Positions 1 to 12,100 of a DNA stretch of 64,000 nt are shown here, piece by piece. Source of the DNA: Schistosoma haematobium (Eukaryota > Platyhelminthes > Trematoda > Strigeidida > Schistosomatidae). Made by a program: the position numbers and the translations under genes. Under the pieces are notes generated by a model. That model was given only the letters and a program-made list of their open reading frames with translations, was not told the origin of the DNA and searched no databases. The first letter of the stretch is position 1. Each line of letters opens with the position of its first letter. The stretch is taken from the NCBI RefSeq assembly GCF_000699445.3, contig NC_067195.1, positions 20,345,287-20,409,286 of the forward strand. Direction: 5' to 3'.

Positions 1-1645
1 CATAGGCGGCATAATCTTCCCACACAAACGCATACAGAAATTCACATGGATTTCTCCGGATCACATTACACAGAACTAGATAGATCATATTTGTATCAAT
101 TAAAAGTTGAGAAGGTCAGTGGAAGATGTGAGAACCATGGGAGGAGCTGACATAACATCAGATCACCACTTGGTTGTGGCCAAGATGAAAATGAAGCTGA
201 ACAAACACTGGACGGCTGGAGAAACAGCAACACAAATGTTTATATAGCCTTCTTACGAGATACTAACAGACTCGACCAATTCAAGATAACTCTCAACACA
301 GGTTCCAATCCCTACAAGATCTACCGAAAGAAGAGACCACTAAGCACAACTGGAAAGGGATCAAAGAAGCACGAACTATGGCATATCAATAGGTTCTGGA
401 CCGCAAGAAGCATCATCATAAGAAACGGATCTCCATCGAAACTGTTGACAAGATTTAAGAAAGGAAGAACAAGTAGAAATCAATTAACAGACCGTGCACA
501 GACCGAATCGTGACACTACTAACCATTGTTGAGCAATCAATTTGATGGAACTCGCTGTTATACATCAACCTCTTTCATTATGATCAACCGTCCGACAGCG
601 TGGATAGGAGAACATTATGGAACATTGTTCGACACTATGGAGTACCTAGTAAAAACCTCAACACCATGCGGAATTCGTACGACGGACTAAGTCGTGTGTG
701 AAATACAGTTGACAGACGCATTCAAAGTAAGGACCGGAGTCAGGAAAGGCTGATTACTCTCACCCTTTCTCATTCTTCTGGTGGTTGATTGGATTATGAA
801 GACCTTCACATGAGGGGAGGCACGAAATACAGCGGACAGATTGGATCCAATAAGACGATTCGGACTTTGCAGATGACCTAGATCTTCTTTCTGATACACA
901 CAAAAAAGTACATGTGTAGATAGCCAGAGTATTAAAAGCCTCTGCAGTAGTAGGCTTCAACCTACAAAAGAAAAAAAGCAACATCCTGAAATACAGTACA
1001 GAGAACATCAACCCAATCACATTTGATGGAGAAACTCTGGAAGAGGTGGAAAGTTTCACTTACTGGATAGCATAATCGATGTACGTGGAGCATCTTATAC
1101 AGACGTAAAGGTGAGGATTGTCAATGCAAGGACAGCATTCCCACAGTTGAATAACATATGCAACTCAAAATATCTGTTAACCAATAGCAAAGTCACAATC
1201 TTCAATACCAATGTCAAGACAGTCCCACTGTATGGAACTGACACTTGGAGAACTACCACAACCATCATCAAAAACGTACAAGTATTTATAAACAATTGTT
1301 TACGTAAGATAATCATCGTCCTTTGACCGGATACCATTAGCAACAGCCCATTGTGGGAGATAACAAACCAACTTCCAACTGAGGAGGAAACTAAGAAAAG
1401 ATGCCAGAAGTGGATAGGACACACATTGAGGAAACCATCAAACTGTGTCATGAGACAAGTGCTAACTTGGAATCCTGAAGAGAGACTGAAAAGTGGAAGT
1501 CCAAAGAACACACTGTGCCGTGAATTGGAAGCAGATATGAGTAGGATGAATAGCAACTGTAAAGAACTATAAAGGATTGCCCAAGAAAGGGTTGGATGAA
1601 GAAAGCTGGTGAGCATCCTATACTTCTCCATGAGAGGTAACAGGC
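1..1645 (+). mobile_element. RTE-clade (SR2-like) non-LTR retrotransposon, internally deleted and degenerate
   Basis: Conceptual translation with frame changes gives the end of an RTE endonuclease domain (about 1-240: motifs like SPDHITQN, ADITSDHHLVVAKMKMKL). It then gives RT-domain pieces (about 500-900: TIVEQSI, RTLWNIVRHYGVPSK, MRNSYDGL) and the C-terminal region (1020-1640: [37 protein letters not shown], ending near RVG). The middle part between endonuclease and RT is missing, with the join near 490. Many stops and frameshifts make it non-functional. The first part runs off the window. From about 1065 onward the sequence is almost identical to the RTE fragment at 46636-47200, so the element is a composite. 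The 3' end lies at about 1645, where unique sequence starts. Confidence 0.85.
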
Positions 1646-4600
1646 TTTAGTAAGTAAATAATTGGATTACCACTACATCTTATCGAACATTATGTTTGAA
1701 AGCAAATTAAGGGAAAGACTGTTATCATAAGTAACATACTTTCTCATCAAATGCAGCTTGATTCTGAGCTTCGATTGTAGCCAGATTAGTTTCCATCTGT
1801 TCCATCATTTCTTTTCTCATTTGGTTTTTAAGATCTTCTATTTCTATAGAAGAACAAGCATACAGTTATATACATAGTCATGGAATAAAATAAATCTACC
1901 TTTTGGTGTAAGACCTTTTACGACCACTGATGAAGGTAGTTCAGTAGAGTTTAAGGCTTTCTTTAGACGTTCATTTTCTGCCTGAAAGTGAAAAACAAGA
2001 GTATGATGTACAAAACCCAGGACTGATCATAATGTTTTCTTTAAATTCTTGTTTTATGGGCAGTATTATCAGTTTATTAAAAATTTAAATATACATCCAT
2101 CAGTTACGGTCTATCAGTAAAAAGAAAACGATGTAATTCTTGTGTGGTCTCAATTTTTTTTTTCTTTTGTTTACTAAACGGTAATTCAGATTTCTGATTT
2201 ACAGATTCATAATTCTGACAATCGGATGCTATTAAGCTAGTGCGTTTTAACTGGAAGGATTAACCGCGTGAAAGCCTCTGTCAAACTATTTTTAATAGTA
2301 GCTGATACGGTATATCAGGAGTCAAATAATTAAGAAATGACATAAATGCGTGAAATACTACTAAACGCTGATCACATAATAACTGTATCACTTCGAATCG
2401 TAATCTATCATCTCTATAAAGTATGACTAATAAAATAACTTCATCTGTATGTCCTGGTTTTCTTATCTCAACATATTCGGTAGCGTTCAAAAGTGATAAA
2501 TCTTATAAACTAATTCGGGTTCTTAATTTCATGTGGATTCTATTAATAAAATCTGATGGATAAAATCTTGCTGATGTTCATTTTAGTATAAGAAAAACAT
2601 GTTTTTACAACTTCAGTGATTCTCAGTTCAGTCATTAAAACAATAAATAAATGACTGTTCTCAATATTAAAATGACTTTTATAAAAAATCCATATTTATG
2701 CGGACCATGTCCAGTAATCGTGTAAATTGTTTAGTGTTCAGGAGGATATTCCAATTTATGAACAGGAATATTTAGATGTTATTGAATGAGCAAGCTGCTA
2801 ATGAAACGATGAACGCTGTGGTGCATTGTGGCCGGGCGATAAATTTTACGAGACTGGATTGTTGACATGAACTTGAAATGAATCGATAACAAGAACAAAA
2901 CTTCAGGCAAAAAAGTGATTTTTTCTTTCAATAAAATGGCACTCTTTTGTGAAATATATTGAACACAAGAATAGATATAATTTGAAGTCAGATGAAGAAT
3001 GAACTATTGGGATATATTTATAGTGTTATTTATGTCCCAATGAAATTAATATCTCAATGTTGGTTTTCTTTGTTACTTAACGTATTATAACGTTTTTATC
3101 TATATATAAAACCTATAGGTAGCATCATACATATTATGTATATTATTTGATTCTGAATTTCTAAAGAATCTTAGTATCGGCTCCAAATTAAAATATTCGC
3201 TAAAATATTAGGCATTAAATGCAGTAAGTTACGATATTGTGTGGAATAGCATCTCAGTGTAAATGCAGATATTTTTTCTTCAAAGGTCATTGGTCAAACA
3301 GGAGGTCATTGAACTGGCGGTTGGTTGATTTTGAATACTTTCCGATGCTTTAATACTTGTATTAAAAATAGTGTGTATTTTTCTACATTCAATAAAATAA
3401 TTATTAAGTTTAGAACGAACATAAAAACTATTCTTATGAACCAATTCAATATCCTTCGGCTTACTCGGAAATTATATCAATCATTGTTCATTTCCCTCAT
3501 AATCACGCCAACTCTTTCAGCCGATAGTCCCATTACGTTATTTAAGTGAAATCATTGTACAAAATCTCCGAGTGTATCGTCAATACTTAATCATAAACTT
3601 TATTTTTTAAATCTAGAAGTAATATTTCGTATGTTTAATTCAACAATATCATATTAAGACATTTATGTAACAGCTCTAAAAGTAAAATCCAGCTGACAAA
3701 AAAACAACGAATGTCCTATTCCAAATGATAAATGTTACATTAACCTCCTAGTAATCAAATTCCAAGCAATAATAATCATACATTTCGGATTATAGTGCCT
3801 ATCATATTACTAACGTGTATTTCAGTGGACTTATCAGGTAAATCTATGTCTAAACAGTAATCACACAACATCACGTATTGATTTAAGTTAGACAGCATTA
3901 GAAACTGGCTCAATCCTATAGAGGTTAGACGTTCGCGCGCGGACACAAGGGCACTGATCTTGGTCATATTTGATTGATTCGTGGGCGGACACTGCTACAG
4001 AGTTCAGTACTAGATCGAGACAGCTGTGCAATGCTTTCAAGTTTTCAGCGATGCTCTAGATATGATCATTTCGTGATTTAAACTATGCAAATAAACGTTT
4101 GTGATATGCTTACTTTTAATTCACGAATTAGTGATTCCATTGGATCTTCATTAATTAAAACTGTATTTTTAATTTGTTTCGCTCGATCTGCATAACGTAA
4201 CGTGGATAACGTTTCATCGTAATTAATGTCTGCTGGCGATATTGCTGCAATCATAACGGTTTTACTAAATTGTTTTAAACGTGTGTTTACAAACAAAACA
4301 ACACAATAAAATAATAAGATACTATTTTTATATAACAAATGCATTACAAAAGAAAAGCTAAACTGGGACACAAGATAACACAAATTGAAACATTTATATT
4401 AATATCAGTAAGTAGATAATTGCTGATTACAATCTTTGATGAACAGCAAAAGAAAGTTTAATATTTATTTCAGTATTTTGTTCATGTTTTGTACGAACTG
4501 ATAGAAACACTAGTGAATACATTTGGAGGACTTGATTACATGAGTCAACTGAAAAAGCTTTACAATATAATATATATAATAAAACACAGGTTTATCGACA

Positions 4601-6149
4601 ATTATGTGTCTGTTAGAATTTGATTAGTTCTTATGTGACATTTGACTAAATCATTTTAAATAAACAAATAATTATTAAAGAAGGAAAATTATAAAACACG
4701 AGAAATATATAATTAATGGGGTGACAAGTGCAACTGTGAGTATCGTTAATTTGAAATAAAGATATGTGAATAATTATAGAGATATCGAAATAGAAACAGA
4801 TTCTGCAATGATAATAACAGTAAACATAGTAAATTAGAATTACTTCATAGAAGTAGGAGTGGATGACGAAAGGCAAGAGGCATAATTAAGTAGATAAAAC
4901 AGAACTACAAGCTAACATCATACTGAAGAAATCCAGCAAACCGTTTTTAGGTGTACAATTCAGGTTTCAAACTATGGAATGTGATGTAAAATAAGTTAAG
5001 GTGTACATTTCTTGGTACCTTTAACTAAATTTTGTATCAGAGTCTGAATTTCATAAGTCTACTATGTATTTTGAAATCGGTGAATTAACTGGCTTATGTA
5101 TGCCTTTTCTTAAACATACTGGCAGATGATCACGAATGCGACAAATACGTGGCCTCGATGAACATCCTACAAGCCTACCTCCACAAAAACAAGTGAACTG
5201 GTCAGCTAAGACAACTTATCTTTCATTTGAGGGTATAATAGATGATGACTGTAGTAATTTGCAGTTAAGCGTTTTTCCAATCGATCTCTCCAGACGTCAT
5301 TTTAGTATTTCACCAGAAATATCTCCCTTAAACCTATGATTTATAAACAATGAATATAACAGACTGAAAGCTCTGCGAAACCCTTGATAGTGTTTTATTC
5401 GACAGTATTGCCTTTTCTTGAATTTTCCTCCTCGTTTTGTATAATGACTTTTATTCAAAATTTGTGTAACTATATTTTCACATTTCTCAATCTTCTTTGA
5501 CAATAGTTACACGTGCCAGAGGAGTTCAAATCTAAAAGGAAATGGTTGTCTAGTGTTTCTTGATGGTCAATTCTTATATAACTTTAAAGGTTAATTCTTT
5601 TGAAAACAGCTAGTCGCAAACTACTCATAAATTTCATGAAGTCTTATAAATAGATTTATCATACATAATTAAACTTACCTATTCCCACCCAAAGCGTTTT
5701 GTAGTAGTTTAGTAAGTATTGAATCCCGATAAGGAATGACTTTTTTATTTTCAGCTAATGCCTACAGTGAAACACAAAAATATACTTAGAATAAATAAAG
5801 TTAAACAAAACAATCTTAAATTTCTTATAAAGATTTATTCGAATGAGATTAACCCGATCTGTCAACTACTACTTACGGATATGACATTACCCAATGCTGA
5901 TAATGATCGATTGATTTTTGCACCTTCTTTTAAGCGATCTCCAGTCGCTCCTGTGCTTTCGGCTCGTTCAGAACCTGAAAAAATAAACTAGTTTCTTTGG
6001 TCTTACTTGATTACATTCATCAAGTAAAAACTATAAACATTATTTTATGTGGTTCTAATAAGATTATAAGGTTATTTACCATCAGAAAGGATAATTTGTA
6101 TTGAAGAAATTTTTATGTATAGAGATAAGTAAGCATATCAACAATGTAC
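1065..6149 (+). repeat. Permuted segmental duplication, part 1 (copy of about 46620-51699)
   Basis: This stretch matches 46620-51699 base for base except for rare substitutions (for example near 1117 and 2628) and homopolymer length changes (T-run near 2155, A-run near 2905, T-run near 5274). It carries five kinesin exons in antisense orientation with splice sites intact. It ends at 6149, where the source continues with TAAAATG but this copy jumps to the sequence found at 44926. Very high identity implies a recent event or an assembly duplicate. Confidence 0.93.
1740..5974 (-). pseudogene. Orphan block of five kinesin-3 exons (duplicated motor C-terminus and coiled coil)
   Basis: Five exons copied from the main kinesin gene: 5877-5974 ([20 protein letters not shown]), 5679-5761 ([16 protein letters not shown]), 4114-4264 ([31 protein letters not shown]), 1900-1981 ([10 protein letters not shown]) and 1740-1843 (coiled-coil piece ending AAFDEK). 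All reading frames and GT-AG borders are preserved and the phases still match. However, the block lacks the P-loop and switch I exons, the FHA domain and the tail, and nothing upstream supplies a start codon. It lies about 19 kb beyond the last recognised exon of the parent gene. It is therefore a recent gene fragment; if transcribed, it would be antisense to the neighbouring RTE and to the CIMAP2-like gene. Confidence 0.88.
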
Positions 6150-6410
6150 ACCTCCCAGCGTAGCTAAGCAAAGGTCTACTGAAGAAAGTGAACAGCTCGA
6201 TAATGGCCCATTTAATACAAAATGGTCATTGTACCAATATAATCCAATCCTTCACAATTTTTTGCCATAGTCTGTCACACTCAAAGTCCTTCAAACGGCT
6301 GAAGCAGTAGCCTTTCAAATTGAGAGACCGGAGCTATATGCACGAAAGAAATATCTCCAACTGCTTATCCTCCCCTGGTCAACCTCAAGGCCAATTAATC
6401 AGTGGTAATT
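6150..6410 (+). mobile_element. Penelope-like element 3' fragment (duplicate copy)
   Basis: Copy of 44926-45186. It encodes the end of the GIY-YIG region and the C-terminal tail of a Penelope-like element (motifs [43 protein letters not shown]). The breakpoint at 6150 cuts the element inside the endonuclease region. Confidence 0.85.
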
Positions 6411-6929
6411 TTAGCTATCGAATGACCTAATTTGACTATTGTACTTACAACCTTTATTACACAAATATAATTGTCTCTGTTATCTTTATTCACATATCCT
6501 CGTATTACTATAATTATTGGTTCACTCCGTATTCATTCCACTTCATTATGTCTTACCAAGTTTTTACACATTACAGTCTTCCACTAAACCTTTCATCGAA
6601 TTTGTAATTGCACCATTATTTCTCTTACCCTATCTGACCCATATTTATTCGGATCACGAATCTTAAAATTTCAATTAAGCTGATCCAAGTTAACATCCCA
6701 CAGAGTCATATCAATATATTGTTTAATAATCCTAAAGTCACATGATACAAATTTAGACGATGCACTTTGCCCTAAACTTAAACACTTAAGATTATCAATT
6801 TGGATATATAACTGTAGAATCTGAAGAAAATCTACCGAAAGGAATGTTCTTCTTTCACATATTATGTCATATTAAATTCACTTGGTGTTGTTTTACTTGT
6901 ATCTTCCCATTGTTATTTAAGACTGCAAT

Positions 6930-7140
6930 TGATCAGTCTCTTGTCGGCCTATGTGCATACTGTGCGGATTGCCTCGATATAGCCTAAAGTGATAAGCTAT
7001 TTAAGCAAAGATGGATGGTGGCTAGTAGTGGAAACCAGGACGCACGTTTCGTCCTATTTAGGACTCGTCAGCTGGATGTACCTGAATCCCAGAGTTGATG
7101 TTCACTCTGGGACTCGAACCCAGTACCGTTCGCTTCATAC
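6930..7140 (-). mobile_element. Sm-alpha-type SINE with hammerhead ribozyme (duplicate copy)
   Basis: Reading the - strand there is a pol III B-box-like GGGTTCGAGTCCC (7109-7121) followed by a hammerhead ribozyme domain and a short tail. This matches the known schistosome Sm-alpha architecture of a tRNA-like promoter followed by a ribozyme. The same element occurs at 45706-45916 because of the segmental duplication. Confidence 0.85.
7012..7090 (-). ncRNA. Hammerhead ribozyme (schistosome type), core intact
   Basis: On the - strand: CTGACGAG at 7064-7071, stem II halves GTCC and GGAC with loop TAAATA, and GAAAC at 7046-7050. The cleavage triplet GTC is at 7039-7041, with cleavage expected between 7039 and 7038. 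Both sides of stem I (ACATCCAG against CTGGTTTC, with internal bulges) resemble the S. mansoni ribozyme. All catalytic-core positions that can be read (CUGANGA, GAAA, NUH) are present, so self-cleaving activity is plausible. Confidence 0.85.
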
Positions 7141-7794
7141 TGTTGTATAAAATGAACTTCTCTAATGATTGTTAATTATGTCATAAATTATTTAAGGAAG
7201 AATGTATCAAGCCTTTTGATTTAAACTACATTACAATTTTTGAACTTCCAAACAAGTTGTCACTCTTTAATGTGTCAATCACTTAGTAATCGACAAATAT
7301 TTTAATATTTCGAAACTGAATATACTTGTCAGCTTAAACGTTATTAGAGAAAAAAACAACAAAATGTATGTAGTTCATCAAATTCTTCAGCCAGTGTAAT
7401 TCCTTACTTGTTAATATAATGAAAACTAATCGTACGATACCAGCTTACATTTGACAATATGAAGATTCTAATAAAAATCATTGCTTGGGGTTTCGAAGAT
7501 GATTCACAAGATATATACAACATTAAATAATTTGAAATTATTGCTTATTGGTTGTGGTTCAGCTAATATAATGAAACAAATCTGTTAAGGAACTAATTTT
7601 GCAGCTAATGATATAGTGCTTTGATTTAATTTCAGAGAAACTTCATTGAATATCATGTATTTATTAACTACAGGCCATGTCGGTAGATACGGATGTTGTA
7701 TAGCAACTCAAGCCAGTGTATATGTATACCAACTTTAGGTTAATCATGACTAACTTAATGATAGGTCATCGATTTTCAATCAGTACAGAATTAC

Positions 7795-8424
7795 CCAACC
7801 CAATCACACTTGATGGAGAAACTCTGGAAAGTTTCACTTATCTGGGTAGCATAATCGATGTACGTGGAGCATCTTATACAGACGTAAAGGTGAGGATTGT
7901 CAATGCAAGGACAGCATTCCCACAGTTGAATAACATATGCAACTCAAAATATCTGTTAACCAATAGCAAAGTCACAATCTTCAATACCAATGTCAAGACA
8001 GTCCCACTGTATGGAACTGACACTTGGAGAACTACCACAACCATCATCAAAAACGTACAAGTATTTATAAACAATTGTTTACGTAAGATAATCATCGTCC
8101 TTTGACCGGATACCATTAGCAACAGCCCATTGTGGGAGATAACAAACCAACTTCCAACTGAGGAGGAAACTAAGAAAAGATGCCAGAAGTGGATAGGACA
8201 CACATTGAGGAAACCATCAAACTGTGTCATGAGACAAGTGCTAACTTGGAATCCTGAAGAGAGACTGAAAAGTGGAAGTCCAAAGAACACACTGTGCCGT
8301 GAATTGGAAGCAGATATGAGTAGGATGAATAGCAACTGTAAAGAACTAGAAAGGATTGTCCAAGAAAGGGTTGGATGAAGAAAGCTGGTGAGCATCCTAT
8401 ACTTCTCCATGAGAGGTAACAGGC
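7795..8424 (+). mobile_element. RTE-clade retrotransposon 3' fragment
   Basis: A 5'-truncated RTE C-terminal region starts at the [10 protein letters not shown] motif and runs through [13 protein letters not shown], [25 protein letters not shown] and the end of the ORF. An in-frame stop after IIIVL (about 8103) splits it. The last 80 bp ([11 protein letters not shown]) differ from the copies at 1570 and 47125 (EL followed by a stop codon). The 3' end here therefore seems to belong to the resident RTE, not to the duplicated one. Confidence 0.85.
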
Positions 8425-9117
8425 GTAAGTAAATATGTAAGTCAGCTTCACCATCTACGATTGTCATTGATGCGTACCGGCAAGGGAGTTTCCCAAAAAT
8501 TTAAACGTAAGGGATGGTTTTAAATAGAAAGGCACAATATTTAATATTTTGGTAAGATTATCAAATGGTGTTGTTTGTCGGCCACTGATCTTTTTCAAAT
8601 ATAGATAATCTCCGTTGCCGAGCTGTGTTGCAGCTCGATATCGTCGAACAGCTCGCGTTATGTTTGCTGGTTTGGTTTCTGCGCTTTAAGATAGCTCACA
8701 GAACTGTTTATTTTAGGGATATATTTTCTGCAATGCAACAAATTGATGACATAATAAGATCAGTTGATTTCCTCTCCTGCTTTTCATCTGCTCTTCGTAA
8801 TTCCGTACTGATATCTTGTCTTTTTTCTACGAAAAACTGTAGCCAGCCAACTCACTGCTTAGTGATGTTAAGGCTGCTTTTCCTAGAATCCCTACTGATC
8901 TGTGACAAACTAACAAATGACTATCGATGAGACTGGATCTAGTACATTCAAGTAATCACAATATATGTAGTTGGATACCGCTAAAGACTCAAAACCGTGC
9001 TGAGGAAACAATAAGCAAGCTCAAAGAAGTTCTTTTGTTGACACTAGATTATCACAAGTTATTGGATATCGAACGTACGAATGTTATGGTAATACAAGCG
9101 AGGTGTTATGAATCTAA
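8425..9117. other. 5' flank of the CIMAP2/LEXM-like gene, no assigned gene
   Basis: This region is less AT-rich than the surroundings. Two modest open frames exist on the + strand (8625-8930 and 8927-9121) but neither shows a recognisable family. It probably contains promoter and 5' UTR of the downstream gene; an unrecognised upstream exon cannot be excluded. Confidence 0.35.
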
Positions 9118-9155
9118 ATGATTTGTAAACCACCATTTGGTAGCAGCACAGACAG
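9118..9155 (+). CDS. CIMAP2-like gene exon 1
   Basis: Starts at ATG and encodes MICKPPFGSSTD plus two bases of an Arg codon; donor AG|GTTGGT. A tiny 34-bp gap to the next exon is a typical schistosome micro-intron. Confidence 0.65.
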
Positions 9156-12100
9156 GTTGGTATTTATTATGTTTATGACACGTATTTAGACGACGAATTA
9201 ACGTCCACCCAAGATGGATGAAAGAAATCTTGTCCACTGATATTGGTCCGGGTTCTTATGAATGTGATGAATCATTTACACGAAGAAACGCCATAAACAC
9301 TCCCAATTTAAAAAATAATATATCAGGCTGGAAAAGGGAGTATGAAGTGCAGCGTAATGCCACCATACCGAATTTATTCAGTCGAAATCTAAAACTATCA
9401 AAGGAATCTCAGGTAGATGTTATATATTTTAAACGTTTTGATAAGATAGATGTTGATAATGGTGTTATGTGATGATTTTTGGATATGAACACATTTTTTG
9501 ACAACCTGTTGGCATGATTGTTATTGAACTTTTATGTCGTCCATTACTTTTTGAGCAATAAATCTACCCAACAAATATTCCTATAGGAATTCAGTTTGCC
9601 AACCTATCATGCATATACAAACAGTGGTAATCCGCCTACTACATATGATTTATTGATCTAGAGTAACTAAAATGGATTTAGTAACGTTATCCAAAGCTAC
9701 CCAGCAACAAACACCATACATATGGACTCATTTGGAAAACTTAAACCATATAAAATGAGTTTAGATTCATGAATCTAAAAGTATTTTGAAAGATTTGAGG
9801 TTATATGATTCAATTTGTATCATATTTCAAGGCATCTAAATAGTTAACGCGAAGGATATAATTTTTTAGTGTGATAAGTTTGAATTTTCGTTGAGATGCC
9901 TATAAATGCTAAAGATCAGTTTCAATTTCAGTTTGGAAAGAACAGGAGACTTGATGGCCTGTTTTGGTCCTGGAAATGATGGTTTCTTGATTGATTCAAC
10001 TTTCTTTTGGAAGAGTCGAACGATGAAGCCCCAATCACGTGCTAAAGTAATCACTTTCACTGGTTGATAGTCAGCTGACAAATAATTTGTTCTGGGTTTG
10101 TGAACTTTTCTGGAGTGTCCTCGTAAATTCTCTGTTTTGGAAGACAAGAAAAATGAGGGCATATCAGGTGCAAATTTATCACTAAGTGATTTGAAAACTA
10201 ATCAAGTCGCCTCTAGTTCTGCGATATCACAACGGGAGTATGTTTAGCTTGGCCAGTCGAACATTATACGGGTGCTTCGCTATTCCGGGAATCAGCTCAG
10301 TTGCTGTTCCCTGAACTTCTTCCAAAAGCTCACTGTCTATTTTTAAGCAGGGGCTATCCGCTTATATGCACTACTCAAGTTTAGGACGCACGGACACTAT
10401 ATACAAAGTAAAAAAGTTTTAGCGTCGACATGACTGAAGGCCTTACGTATTGACCATGAGGTCTTAAAACCTTTGGCAGCCATTGCATGGCAGTGTGCAT
10501 TAGTCTTTACGTCTTGGCTAACGTTGAATCCTAAGTCATTGTGTATCTGGACAACAGGTAGCTCGGTGTTATTCATCGTGTATGTATCTGTACCTTGATA
10601 ACTGATTTGCATCACAATACTTTTGGACGTATTTATCGGCAACTGGCAGGTTTGAAACCATTCAGATAGTTTCTCCAGATCATTCTGGAGTTCTAAGCTA
10701 TCACTTTTAAATTGTATCCCTCTCCATATCTTGGCATCGTCAGTATATAGCACGAGTGATGATGATAGTAGGCAAGGAAGGTCACTTAGATACAAGGGGA
10801 ATAACACTGGACCCAAAACTGTACCCTGGAACACTCCACCAAGCACAGTTTCCCAGCTAGACAACTTGGAGTTCACCCGTACCTTCTGTTGGCGCCCAAC
10901 TAGGAAGTCTCTTATCCACATCAATAGATTGCCTCCAACCTCGACATTTCTTAACTTATATAACAGCCAGTTGTGCGGAACTTTGTCGAAAGCTATGCTG
11001 AAGTCAGTATAGGCCACATCTACAGGTAATTTTTGGTCCTTTAGAGCGTACCAGTTTTTAAGAGTCACTAAAAAGTTAGTGATACAGGAATAACCTGTTC
11101 TAAAACCGTGTTGCTTTTTTCGGAAGGATCCGGTTTTAATCGAGGTACTTAAACAGCTCCTTCAGAATAATCTTCTCTAAAATCTTAACAACCACACTAG
11201 TTAGGCTAACGGGTCAGTAATTCTCAGGTTTATGTTTTGTATCTGTTTTGAAGGCAGGACTAACTATGGCGTTCTTCTAGTCTTTTGGTAAACGACCGTG
11301 GGTTACGGATAGATTAAAGCATATACTTAAAGGGTTCGCGACGAAGTTAGCTAATTCCTTTAGTAACCTAGGATGTGGTTATCGGGTCCCATGGATTTGT
11401 CTATGTCTAGCTTACTTAGCAGACCAAAGAAGTCGAGTTCTTTAATAGTCACGCTGTTTAGTGTTTGTGTTGGGGGGGGGGTTGCATGGCCTGACGGGGT
11501 GTTTCTATGGTATATACATTGATGAAGTAGTTCAAGAATACTTGAGCCTTACCAAAGTCGTCCTCCACTAATGATGAGGCGCTACTGTCTCCCCATAGTG
11601 CAGTAGTATTTCCTCTTCCTTTTGTCCTTTGGTTTATATAGGAATACAAACGTTTAGAATATTCTATGAGTTCCTTGACAATTTTCTCTTCGTACAACCT
11701 TCTAGACTTACGAAGGGTCGAGGCACAGGTATTCTGAGCTTCTCGATACTGAGATTTTGTCTCATCAGTCCCCATTAACCTAAATCTATCCCACATTTTT
11801 CTTCTCTTACGGAGAAGAATGCGAACCTCCTTACTGAACCATGGTGAAGAGTTTCTCGGCCCCCTTGGTGTGTTCAAGTGATGTGGGATGCAATAACTTT
11901 TAAGTATAAATTTCGAAATACGTCCAAAGCCGTTTCAATTGAGGACTCTGGGTCTATTGTCTAATCTACTAACGATGCTGAGTGCATGATATCAGGTATG
12001 TTTGCTTTCCACACTTTAGGTCTGGATTGAGCTGACGCGTGCTCGTGATTGACAGTTATATGAAAGTCAAAAGTTAAAACTGCGTGATCACTTTTACCTA

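Larger units (their letters stand above)
6150..8424 (+). repeat. Permuted segmental duplication, part 2 (copy of 44926-about 47100)
   Basis: From 6150 the sequence equals 44926 onward (Penelope 3' end, hammerhead SINE, unique intron, RTE 3' fragment) with very few differences, for example G at 7376 against A at 46152. In the source locus this stretch lies upstream (lower coordinate) of the part copied at 1065-6149; here it lies downstream, so order is circularly permuted. Identity ends at the RTE 3' end (about 8424), after which the flank is different from both 1646 and 47201. Confidence 0.93.

Noticed and set aside
1095..1631. 178-aa open frame on the - strand, repeated at 7874-8467 and 46650-47186
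   Set aside because: It is the antisense shadow of the RTE C-terminal coding region, conserved only because the element is.
2281..2490. Short - strand open frames in 2281-2490, 3325-3549, 3776-3967 and their copies at 47834-49518
   Set aside because: Intronic frames repeated only by the segmental duplication, with no known motifs and no splice phase fitting the kinesin.
8625..9121. Two overlapping + strand frames upstream of the CIMAP2-like gene as an extra gene
   Set aside because: Different frames, no conserved motif and no in-phase splice to exon 1; kept only as 5' flank.
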